Assembly (NCBI GenBank): GCA_037951105.1
Contig: JBAMJV010005490.1
Span: forward strand, 85,001-149,000
Length of the DNA: 64,000 nt
Reading direction: 5' to 3'
Source: Echinarachnius parma
Taxonomy: Eukaryota; Echinodermata; Echinoidea; Clypeasteroida; Echinarachniidae
Shown here: piece after piece, positions 1 through 9,128 of the stretch
How positions within the stretch are numbered: the first letter of the stretch is position 1
How the letters are laid out: each line of letters opens with the position of its first letter
Made by a program: the position numbers and the translations under genes
The notes under the pieces: generated by a model
Databases searched by the model: none
What the model was told of the DNA's origin: nothing
The model's input: the letters and a program-made list of their open reading frames with translations, nothing else

Positions 1-25
1 AATTTTGAGAAAATTTAACAAAATT

Positions 26-260
26 GAAATTTTGTGTACAAAATGTATGGGGAGTTGTCCACAACTTTGCCAGAGTGCGTAGCCAATTTGAGTCACTCAA
101 CGAAATACATGGCTCTTTTCAAAGAGCCATAGTTTTCTTTTTTCTGACCGATTGTGCTCAAATTTTCAGGGACTATTCATTATATTTAGTGTCTTATAGT
201 GCATACAACAATTTGTCTGGATTTCATTGTCCTTTAATAGGGGCCACGTGTCTAGAGTAG
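26..260 (+). repeat. Dispersed repeat, uninterrupted copy
   Basis: This block matches 5360-5490 followed by 6069-6130. Shared landmarks include GCCAGAGTGCGT, AGCCATAGTTTTC and TATAGTGCATACAA. In the second copy the block is split by the TIR element at 5494-6068, so this copy approximates the pre-insertion arrangement, although short flanking stretches differ. Confidence 0.7.
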
Positions 261-970
261 CTGACCTGCACATAAGTATTGTGGCCATCGAATATAGTCC
301 CCTGCAGTGAAACAGTGTTATGGAACCTGTCTACATGTCTACGGTTGCCATTCTTGTTGGCTCTTGTACACAGATTTTACTTTAGAAACATAGTGATAAC
401 ATCAAACTCCTTAGTTACAAAAATAATAGAGGTGGTCTTAATCAACCTTTCTTTGGGTTGATGTTTTTACTAGTGGGTTGGAGCTGGACAATTGCCTTCT
501 ATAGCAACCGTTAGACCACCAATTTTGGCTGCATTGATTAGACATTGCTTACCAACAGCAAGGAATATGTTATAGCTGTTATATCATGCTTCGGTTATAT
601 CGGCCTCTTGGCAGAGAAATATTTGGTTTGGCGTGTCTAAAGGGCCCTGGTCCAGGGCGTCGATCCTGGGGGGGCAGGGGGGCGGTCGCCCCCCCAATGA
701 AAATATTGGGGGGGGGGGCGAACATATCGTTTCGCCCCCCCAATAATTCCGAAAATGAGGAAGAAAGAAATCGAGTGATATAATGCCAAAGAGGGAAAGA
801 CACATTTATCAATAATTAATCTTCAAAATAGACGTTTTTTTAGTTTGAAAAGGACTGTAAATCTATTTTTTTGCCGCGCGCTTCGTGCGCATACAGTTTC
901 TCATATTGCAAGTTTCATTTGGGTTGCGGGAACTCACCTTTCGAAATGTGTTGAGAAGTGTAATATCTCA

Positions 971-1276
971 AACGCACACCTCAAACTAAGTTTATTAAAC
1001 CCTCATCTATAGATAGCACACCGTCACATAAAATAAAATAATCTGAAATATATCTTTCAGTCAATTCGGTCCATATGCGCTGAACGCAAATCAAATTGGA
1101 ATATCATGTCCCCCCACATTTGAAACGCACACCTCAAACTAAGTTTATTAAACCCTCATATATAGATAGCACACCGTCACATAAAATAAAATAATCTGAA
1201 ATATATCTTTCAGTCAATTCGGTCCATATGCGCTGAACGCAAATCAAATTGGAATATCATGTCCCCCCACATTTGA
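971..1276. repeat. 153-bp tandem duplication, two copies
   Basis: Two adjacent copies (971-1123 and 1124-1276) begin AACGCACACCTCAAACTAAG and end near CCCCCCACATTTGAA. I notice only one clear difference (CATCTATAG versus CATATATAG), so the duplication is recent or recently homogenised. No coding content seen. Confidence 0.9.
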
Positions 1277-2252
1277 AAGTGGAGGAGATTGTCCCCCTCC
1301 CTTTGTCATTATGTATGTTTGGTTCCATACTTATATACTTCATATTACGTGAAGTTTCTGTCTCAGGTGTGCACCAAATCGCACAATTTCACGCCCAAAA
1401 ATATAAAAGCTCCCTACTGCGGGAGGGGGACACCCCCTCCCACACCCTCCCCCCGCTCGGTCGCTTCCTCGCAATTTCTCCCCTCCACTTTTGAGAAGTT
1501 GTTGACGCATTTGCTTAGTTTCATGGGAGCCCAATGCCCTAGACTATACCGATGGCTCTATAGTATACAGGATCACGTGGATCCATCTCATGCAAGGCTC
1601 AATCTTTTCCTCGCTATGCCCTTTAAAAATACGTTACGAGTAGGTTCACTATTTTATACAATTTTAACACCCATGATAGGAGTTGCAAATGTCTGAAATC
1701 TAAAAGCTTCCGGGGGCTCCGCCCCCTGGACTCCCAATATTGTCCTCAAATGTGGGTGCCCCCCAAAGTCAGGTCTTCGAAAGTGGGGCTTTAAGCTCTC
1801 GCAGTGGTCACTCTGGAAAATTTTTCAAATTTCGCCCCCCCCCCCCCCCCCCAATCGCAAAAACGGATCGACGCCCCTGCCCTGGTCACAATGCACAGGG
1901 TCACGACAACATTTGGGGGATTTTGTGGCTTGTTTTGCGATGTTGTATGATAGTCGCCCGATAGTCGTAAGAATAAAAGCGTGTCGTGTGACGAAAATCT
2001 GTCGTGGCGTGAAATTCGGACTACCTATTTTTTTTATACGATAGCCGATCCACAAAATAACATCGTACGATAATCATACGGCATTCACACGACATTCGTA
2101 CGTAAAATAACATATTGTGGATGCCAACAGTTTGGTGTAATTTCTGGCGACAATTCGTAAGATTGTCGTGAGATAACCGACGTCAACTACTTCGTGCGTT
2201 ATAGTCACTAATACGGGAAAATACAGCATCAGGAAAAGGGCTAGAGTAGAGG

Positions 2253-2568
2253 GGGTGTTTCACAAAGATTCTAAGTTGAACTTAACTCTAAGTTGGACCT
2301 AACTATTATAGAAAGCCATTTGTAGCCTTGGAATGAAATATTTTCAAAACTAGAATGAAAGTTGTTTAGACTTTCATCAATTTTAAATCAAGTATACATG
2401 AAATCTTCTTGATGATAGAAAATATTATTATGATTTTTGAATCAACATTAATTTGTATGCCTTTTAATAATAACTTTTTCAACAATTGTTCAAAGAAACT
2501 GACGGCTCTCCATAATTGTTAAGTCCAACTTAGAGTTAAGTTCAAGTTAGGATCTTTGTGAAACACCC
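2253..2568. mobile_element. TIR element, GGGTGTTTCACAAAGAT family
   Basis: The ends are inverted copies: GGGTGTTTCACAAAGAT on the left and ATCTTTGTGAAACACCC on the right. The next inner block (AGTTGAACTTAACTCTAAGT) is also inverted. No transposase is present, so this is a MITE-like nonautonomous element. A shorter relative lies at 57378-57569. I do not see a convincing target-site duplication. Confidence 0.8.
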
Positions 2569-2638
2569 ACCTGGATTAGATCTTAGATCTGGATCTACTT
2601 ATGAAATGTGAATGGACCATTGACTATGTGATGCTTAC

Positions 2639-2806
2639 CAATGCAGCTTCCCAGAACATCGTTGGTAAATCCGGAGTCACACACACATATGAACTTGTCG
2701 GAGACGAAGAAGCTTTCCCGACAAATCCCGTTCCCGTTGCAGTTGTTGGTGTCCCAATTGCAAAGACCGACACTTCCTCGCACATCCATCTCCATATTGT
2801 TACCAG
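2639..2806 (-). CDS. EGF-like gene, exon 3 (EGF domain)
   Basis: The acceptor is TTTCCGCAG and the donor is G|GTAAGC. The exon encodes the whole six-cysteine EGF module, including CNWDTNNCNGNGIC and ICVCDSGF. It enters and leaves in phase 1, the usual phase for shuffled EGF modules. Confidence 0.85.
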
Positions 2807-5800
2807 CTGCGGAAAGATTGATGAGATATAAGCAAATGTTTCTGATTAATACAAAATGTTGGTGACGTACCTTATTACATGATATCATAATTATTTGTTT
2901 TCATTTCATTTATTTTGCAACTTCAAAACATAACATAAATACAAAACAATTATTTAACAACATATAATACAAATCATGAATATCACAATTGTGCTTAATT
3001 ACATTAAACAATTAAAAAAAAATAAGTAAATAAAGAATAACTATACAACATAAAAGTATACAGTATAGTAGGAAAGTTGCATGTGGAGTCACAATAAGCT
3101 GCAAGCTTGATAGCGTGACTCCCCCATTTACAGAGCGTCATTTATCTAGGTGCCCTATTCTGAGGCGCATTATTACCACTTGTCATCAGGAACAGTTCAA
3201 ACCCACACAATTATTTTACGCACCATCTCAACTCCCAGGGAAGCATACTAGCACAAGCTGCTTTACTAGGGCGCTGCAGGCTAATTTAACACCCGACCAA
3301 GTACCCATATGGGTAGAGAGCAGCAACGTGGATTAAATGCCTTGATGAAGGACATAACATTCTAGGGCATCAATTGGGTTCGAACTCGAAGTCAAGCGCT
3401 CATCCGATCGTGCCAGGAGATGTTGCACAAAGAGTTGCGAGTAATAGACCGCTTCTGTAATGTAAGCAAATAATATGCGTATGACGTCAGACTCCCCGTT
3501 GGCAAGCTTAACAATAGTAACTAGGTCCGGCAAGCTCCGGCAAACTTAGCTTGCCGGACCTAGTTACTATTATTTGCATACATTACAGAAGCGGTCTATT
3601 AATTGTTGAAAATGGAGAGCGCTGCTCAAAAGCAAAGCTTGCAGCGCCCTCAAAAGTTAATATTACAATACCTTAGACTACGGAAAAATACTATACTACC
3701 CTAAAATGAAATTAAATATATATATTTTAATAAATAATCTACTTCTATAAGAACAAAAACAAAACACTACGAAAAATGAAAAAGAGAAAAAAAGAGTGAG
3801 AAAAAACAAAGTTAGAGGAATGGAAAGTATAAGAAATCCACATAAGTATAAAGGAAACGACATTCGTATTTAAAGGGTTAGTACATTTTGGTTTAGAGGG
3901 TGCTTCGAGAAATATTCTTTGTGAGGTAAAGAAAAGTGTCAAATTTGAAAGAGCACACAATTTCAAAAAGAGAATCAACTTTGTTTTATCAAAATCGGTT
4001 CAGAAACAGCTAAAAATCCATAAATATATCCGACTGGGATAAATCTTGGAAACCAACTTTAATAATAATTTTAGAAAAATATTCAAAAATCCTACACATT
4101 TAAAAAAGAATATACCAAAATGGTTTTAAAATTGCTTTTGATGATCTTTCTATTCAAATATTTGTTTTGTCAATACAAACATCATATTCACATTTTTTAA
4201 TTGAAAAATTGTTAAAACTTCAAGGGATAACAAGGGATAAGTTTTGGTTTAGAGGGCGCTTGAAGAAATAATTCATATGTGAGCTTGGTTATAACAAACA
4301 AGTTTAATAAAATATGTAAGAGCATGTGATTTAAAAAAATATATAAATAATCATATCTGATGGGAATAAATGTGGGACTGGAACTGTGATATGCGATTAA
4401 CCAATACATTAATTACTCACATAAAGAACGTGGTAGACGTGGTAGCAAAGTTATGAAATAAATTATTCTTAGTTTTACTTACTTTCGATCAGAAATTCTT
4501 TAAGAGCCATCACCAGCTTGTCTTCTGTAGCAGGAAAACAAACGATACAAATGCAGATAAGTAATAATATATGGTCAATAATATGGTTTAATCAAATATT
4601 AAATTTATATACACAAATTGTAAAATCCTGTTAAGAAAATTCAATGCTATACCCTTGCCAATTTGTAAGACGACACAAGGTACATTCACTATTTCTTTTG
4701 TTGGATCAAAGCTTTGGAATAGCTTACCTCAGAAGATTAGAGAACAAAAAACAAGATATTCATTTCGTAATACCCTCACAATTTATTTGATGAACAAATA
4801 AATTATCTGTTATGTTAGCAGTTAGTTATGTTTTGTATTTGTAATGTATACAATATAATTTTAAGAACTAGTATAATGCTTATTTAGTAATGAAGAGATA
4901 CAATATCGATATAGTGAAAAGAGAGAACCGATCTCGACTAGCACTTGTGCTAACTTTGGGTTTTCTTTTAGCAACAACTTTAACTTTTGTATAAAATTAA
5001 TGTGTTTTATGTAATCTATTGCAGTAATTCATTGTTTTGTAAATCATGTACAGTTTGTTTTATGATGTACATACATATTGTTGTTAATAAACTTCAAACT
5101 TCAAACTTCAATTAAGTAAGGGAAATTGAAAGGTTCTAATAAATCATTCATATTACAGGTTTACGTTGATGTAATAGAGTAAAATACGCAACATGAACAT
5201 AATAATTATATTAAAGGACAATGAAACGCAAGCAAACGGTTGCTTTCGTAGACTCTAAAACGTTAGGAGGAATAATTTGTTTAATAATTTTTAAAAGTTA
5301 GGGCATAATCAGGCGAAAGTGGCTGTTTTTATTCATATGGGGGACTCAAATTGGCAACGGACTTGAAATTGTGTGTACTAAACGTATGGGGATTAGTCCA
5401 CAAATCTGCCAGAGTGCGTTGCAAATTTAAGTCACTCTTAGAAATAAATGGCTATTTCAAAAGATCCATAGTTTTCGTATTCTTAATTGAGGTGTTACAC
5501 TCTAAACATGAAGGTGCTAAAAACGAGTGCTGCTCGCGATCGTGCACCTGGAGGAGCTAATTTAGCACTACAAGTGTAAGTAGTGAATAAAAGTCTGCGA
5601 GGTGCTAAAAGATCGGTGCTAAAAACTGGTGCTGTGAGAACAGCACCACAACGTGCTAAATTCGTAACAATAGAAACTGTATGATACTTTCGTTAGAGTG
5701 CATTCGGCTTCCCGTGATGCGAGTTAGCTCAGTCGGTATCGCGTCTGACTTGGACGCGTGGGATCCAAGGTTCGAATCCTACTATCGGACATCTTTATCC

Positions 5801-6704
5801 TGCTTCTTTTACCACGAAATACAAATACATATGAGCTAAGCCACCCCTCCCCCCGTATTATCTTTTAGCACTATGGGTTTTATTCATCACACACAATGTG
5901 GATTTCTCAGCACCAGAAGTGCAAATTCGGTAACACCTAAAGTGGTGCTAAACTAGCACTTGTACTAGTGCCAAACCAGCACAGGCGGTGCTGTCCCTAT
6001 GCGAGCACCGAACAGGTGCTGAATGTAGCCCTCCAAGTGCTAAAAACAGCACTTCTGTTTTTTGAGTGTATAGTGCATACAATGATTGTTCTGCAGTCCC
6101 CTGTCCTCATATTTAATACTGATAACCGACTGTATTTAATAATTTTCTAATCATTGTGATAATTGATGATTATGTTTATCAACCCTCCAAAAAGTTACTA
6201 GAACCCATACAATATCAGAATGGAGTGAAGTGAACATCTCTAATTCACCAACTGTCCTTTTTAGGAATACAATGCAGCGAGACACTCTTTGAAATTGGGC
6301 TACATACAGTGGCGTGTCGCTAGGGGCATGCAGAGAGGGGGTGGAGCCCCAATAATTTTGTTATTCAAATAAAGAACAAATGGAGTGTGACCTCCGATCA
6401 CTCTAACCACGAACGCTACGCCACTGCTTTAGATCCCGTATATATACCAGTTCCCTGCTTAGACCATGCGTATATGTACAATTTATAATAATACTACTAG
6501 GCTCCTACTAATAATAATAACATTATTCATTGATTTATATAGCTCCTACAATGCGATACAATAATATTATCTCTTAGCGCTTTACATTTTCATCTGCTGC
6601 CATCAACCATCGATTTATAATGCCAACTTACCTGCGGGTGCGGCAGTAGAAGTCGAAACGAGACCGATGATGACCACCAAAGCCAGAAGCACCTTCATCG
6701 TCAT
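2639..6704 (-). CDS. Secreted single-EGF-domain protein (partial)
   Basis: Three exons (6704-6632, 4524-4483, 2806-2639) join in frame through phase-1 introns with GTAAGT/GTAAGC donors. They give a 94-residue partial protein. Residues 1-24 are a signal peptide (MTMKVLLALVVII core, STSTAAPA cleavage region). An acidic linker follows, then six cysteines at about 54, 61, 67, 79, 81 and 93, spaced C-x6-C-x5-C-x11-C-x-C-x11-C, which is an EGF-like domain. The product should be secreted; its receptor or role is unknown. The last exon ends in a phase-1 donor, so at least one more exon is expected at lower coordinates. Reading through that donor gives a stop about 40 bp on. Intron 1 contains LINE, tRNA-like and TIR insertions. 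Confidence 0.8.
3165..3419 (-). repeat. Degenerate tRNA-derived SINE
   Basis: On the minus strand this matches the SINE at 17859-18222 and 47966-48298. Shared landmarks on the plus strand are GGGTAGAGAGCAGCAA, GGATTAAATGCCTTG and GGGTTCGAACTCG (B-box complement). It lies in intron 2-3 territory downstream of the EGF exon 2. Confidence 0.7.
3442..3601. repeat. Hairpin element, TAATAGACCGCTTCTG ends
   Basis: The ends TAATAGACCGCTTCTGTAAT and ATTACAGAAGCGGTCTATTA are inverted copies. The inner arms AGTAACTAGGTCCGGCAAGC and GCTTGCCGGACCTAGTTACT also pair, giving an almost continuous foldback of about 160 bp. It resembles a MITE and has no coding capacity. Confidence 0.8.
3880..4400 (+). repeat. 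Two decayed copies of the GGTTTAGAGGGTGCTTC repeat
   Basis: TTTTGGTTTAGAGGG recurs near 3890 and 4243, followed by diverged text (AAAGAGCACACAAT, AAATCGGTTCAGAAACAGC). The same text fills the interior of the TTAA-flanked element at 51782-52333 and copies at 23.1, 31.4 and 60.9 kb. These are old intronic fragments. Confidence 0.65.
4483..4524 (-). CDS. EGF-like gene, exon 2 (42 nt)
   Basis: A short exon between CCTGCTACAG and A|GTAAGT. It encodes EDKLVMALKEFLIE plus split codons at both ends and keeps the frame from the signal-peptide exon into the EGF exon. It is short, but both splice sites and both phases fit. Confidence 0.7.
4640..5113 (+). pseudogene. 5'-truncated LINE, C-terminal RT tail and 3' UTR
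   Basis: From about 4644 the plus strand encodes TFTISFVGSKLWNSLP and continues to a stop at 4801-4803. The phrase SKLWNSLP followed by a basic tail is typical of the C-terminus of CR1/L2-like non-LTR reverse transcriptases. A noncoding 3' region follows and ends in a short tandem tail (ACTTCAAACTTCAAACTTCA, about 5090-5110), as such elements often have. It sits in intron 1 of the EGF-like gene, antisense to it. Confidence 0.75.
5494..6068. mobile_element. TIR element with tRNA-like core and GTGCTAAA hairpins
   Basis: The ends ACACTCTAAA and TTTTGAGTGT are imperfect inverted repeats. The interior is packed with GTGCTAAA, TTTAGCAC and related GTGCTG/CAGCAC words. Many pair locally, for example GGTGCTGTGAGAACAGCACC and AAGTGCTAAAAACAGCACTT. 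A tRNA-like segment with good A and B boxes lies in the centre (5716-5790). The flanks match the repeat at 26-260. No long ORF is present, so it is probably a composite nonautonomous element. Confidence 0.65.
5716..5790 (+). other. tRNA-like sequence (SINE head or tRNA pseudogene)
   Basis: A-box text TTAGCTCAGTCGGT and a perfect B-box GGTTCGAATCC are spaced as in a tRNA. An anticodon-like stem GCGTC/GACGC encloses a 7-nt loop. The acceptor arms do not pair well, so I do not call it a functional tRNA. It could still carry an internal RNA polymerase III promoter. Confidence 0.6.
6307..6426. mobile_element. Short hAT-like element, CAGTGGCG ends
   Basis: The left end CAGTGGCGTGTCGC and the right end GCTACGCCACTG are inverted relatives of the termini of the element at 18949-19130. 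The interior has AGCCCCAATAATTTTG as in that family. An 8-bp target-site duplication is not recognisable here, so it is probably an older copy. Confidence 0.7.
6632..6704 (-). CDS. EGF-like gene, exon 1 (signal peptide)
   Basis: The start is the first of two nearby ATGs (6704-6702). It is followed by a basic residue, a hydrophobic core and a small-residue cleavage region ending APA. The donor is GCAG|GTAAGTT, phase 1. The 5' UTR from the predicted start site is only about 64 nt. Confidence 0.85.
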
Positions 6705-6763
6705 CTTGTTTAATTCGCACACTACTCACAAAAAAAACCTTCGAAACGGTAAGATATTTGTTT

Positions 6764-6801
6764 GGACTGATGAGATGCGACCTCTGCTGCAGCTTTATAT
6801 A
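6764..6801 (-). promoter_or_regulatory. TATA box and initiator of the EGF-like gene
   Basis: On the minus strand TATATAAAG (6801-6793) is followed about 33 nt later by TCAGTCC (6770-6764), an initiator-like motif with its A at 6768. The spacing is right for RNA polymerase II and puts the ATG about 64 nt downstream. A sharp TATA promoter fits a highly expressed secreted protein gene (inference). Confidence 0.7.
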
Positions 6802-7729
6802 ATATTGGGGGTTGAGTGATTAGGGGAGAACCAGGAAATATTATTATACAACCATAATCCATAATCTGAAATTGTAAGTCTTCGGCAGGCATCAGTAAGT
6901 CTCATCCGTTAAACTGTTCTTAGTGGCGTAAGTATATAGGGGGATAGGCTACGAATTCGTCATCACTAACCCCCTTCTTTTGGGCTTTATATTCCTGCAT
7001 GCTGGGACAAAAAAAGATTGAAGGAATACTCAACACTCGGACAGTGCCGTATAGCTACAAAGAGGTGATTGTTGGGGGGGGGGGGGGGGGGGGGGGCACG
7101 GGGGCATCACCGCCTCAATTATGTGACAAAACAACATAAAATGTAATATTGCATTAAGGAAAATAAAGAAATTGATGAATAAAGCATCGAAATAATCGGT
7201 GTGTGCCCAACCCCCTCTGTGATAATGGCACCCCCACCCCCCCCCCCCCCCCCCCCAATCAGTATGTCAACTTAAAGCTACTGTACCGCATGCTTTGTTT
7301 TTTACTATCTTTTTTACTATTTTTGTCTTTTACCAAGTCACTATGCAACTGTCATCCGTTAACTAGTTAATCTACTTATTCGCGCATCACTAAACGTTTA
7401 TCCCATATTCAGGCATTCTTATTATAGTGCAGATCATGGAACTATTTATAAGGAAATTGGGGCAAACTTGCACTCTCTTGACCTGTATGCTTCATTTCCT
7501 TGAGTAGCAAACAATACTGTTTCCAACTAAAAAATACTTCCGACACAGAGAAGTAACTTTAAAGTAGCAACAACAATAATAACAAGATATCTTTTGCGCA
7601 TCACAACAGTACACTTATAATACAGGTCGTTGCACTTCATCTTTTAAAGGGATCTTAGCGTGCATTTCATTTTTTGGCGTGTGGGGCGTTTCCCACTACT
7701 GTCATTTAGCTTAAATCTAAGTATTGAAT

Positions 7730-8186
7730 TCGGTGGATTCACAATACAGTGCGCCACCTATCGGTTGCAGCGGACAGGCCAATTTCCAACTTCGGAGCAC
7801 TGACCTCTACTAGTAGAGGTCAGTGCTTCGGAGTCGACATCACAGTACATGTGGATGTGGTTGTGGCAAGATTGGTAGAGCGCGCGCCTTCCGATCATGA
7901 GATCCCGTGTTCGAACGCTGCCACTGCCTTTGCAATATCATTGTGTGGGTTTGAAATGTACCTGTTGACCATGGGTAATAATAATTAAATAATTATTTAA
8001 GCGCTTAGAGGCTCTTTGCAATTTGCGCTATATAAATGTCTATAATTATTATTATATAACAGCCTAGCACCACTGAGCTGTTTACGGCCTTATATTTCGA
8101 TGTCGACCATTTCCCATGAGGCATTGCGGATTTCGGTCTGTCCGCTGCAACCGATAGGTGGCGCACTGTATTGTGAATCCACCGAT
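7730..8186. mobile_element. TIR element split by a SINE
   Basis: The outer arms run from TCGGTGGATTCACAATACAG to CTGTATTGTGAATCCACCGA and match for about 45 bp. TTGAAT flanks both ends (7724-7729 and 8187-8192), a likely target-site duplication. A tRNA-derived SINE (7850-8060) occupies the middle and must be the later insertion. Confidence 0.8.
7850..8060 (+). repeat. tRNA-derived SINE
   Basis: The head has A-box-like TGGCAAGATTGGTAGAGCGC and B-box GTTCGAACGCT. The tail has AAGCGCTTAGAGGCTC and GCGCTATATAAATG followed by a TAATTATTATT tail. The middle is shorter than in the copies at 17.9 and 48 kb. Confidence 0.8.
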
Positions 8187-8220
8187 TTGAATACCAGCCC
8201 TGAACTCTACCTTGTTGTCC

Positions 8221-8530
8221 CCTTGTTGTAACCAATACAAGCATGGAACAGGTTTTGGTTTTCTGAATTTCTCTTATGTTCCAAAGATATTCATGATTCT
8301 AGTGTTCAGATATGACATTATCCTCTGGATAATTTGAACTGTGTACAAATTCAGTGCAATCAGTTAGCTTATATCACTTCGCATTTTCCCTCATTCATCG
8401 GTCATATGACATTAATTTACCATGAGATTTTCATACATCATTCAGTGAACATATCAGAAAACAGAAATGCGCATTTTATCAACCATTCTTCAGTTTGTGC
8501 ACATGTCAACAAAGTTACAAGATACCTTTA
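8221..8530 (+). repeat. Repeat copy paired with 13148-13458
   Basis: Long co-linear similarity to 13148-13458: CCAATACAAGCATGGAACAG, then AAACTGTGTACA, ATCACTT.GCATTTTC, and CAGTTTGTGCACAT near the right end. The second copy has recognisable TIRs and this one only a degraded right end (AAGTTACAAGATACCTT). Confidence 0.75.
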
Positions 8531-8928
8531 GCACAAAAGTCTCATAGTGCTTGGTGTAATAGCAAATCTGCAATGATGGGGTGCTCAAGCATTTCAAAGA
8601 AAAAACCAAATATTCCACACATCATTTGCCATTACATGCAGTTCCATGAGGAAACATTTCTCATACTAATAATCAACACACAAACACATTTCTTTCTTAG
8701 AATTTGGTTAAACATGTATTTCAATTTCATTGTATTACAAATATGTACAAGACTCATCCTATAATTTCACCATTTTTTGTTTAAATATAAAGTTAAGAAT
8801 ACATATACAAGTTTATTATACATACGGCTGATTAACTACTGGTACATTGACAACTTGAAACAATCGTCATTATCTTGATATAAAAATCCTAGGTTCCCGA
8901 TTTTCAAAAGTACAGAGGGTAAAGCCCG

Positions 8929-9128
8929 GCGCAGACAGAGCCGACTCGACCCGATCCGACTGGTTTCAATCAGGCTAGAGTTGGGCCCGGTCGGTCGGAG
9001 CAGATTTATCGTGTTGAATCGGCCCCAACTGGCATCCGACTGTCTCTCGACTGGCAAAATGTGTGTCGCGAGGCACTGAAAACTGAGCCGATCGGAAGGA
9101 CAACCAGTCGAGTCGGCTCTGTCTGCGC
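8929..9128. repeat. GC-rich 200-bp inverted repeat
   Basis: GCGCAGACAGAGCCGACTCG on the left is mirrored by CGAGTCGGCTCTGTCTGCGC on the right. The arms extend further with mismatches (CCGATCCGACTGG versus CCAGTCGAG). It is much richer in GC than its surroundings, and the protein-like frames across it come from the repeat structure. Confidence 0.8.

Larger units (their letters stand above)
1..2252. other. Left-end noncoding tract
   Basis: I see no exon with splice sites or recognisable protein here. The stretch holds a copy of a dispersed repeat (about 26-260), G- and C-rich runs around 660-740 and 1430-1470, a 153-bp tandem duplication (971-1276), a fragment at 1697-1740 related to 39.7 and 40.0 kb, and a poly-C run near 1837-1852. 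The remaining exon or exons of the EGF-like gene should lie here or beyond the left edge, but I could not find one. Confidence 0.6.
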
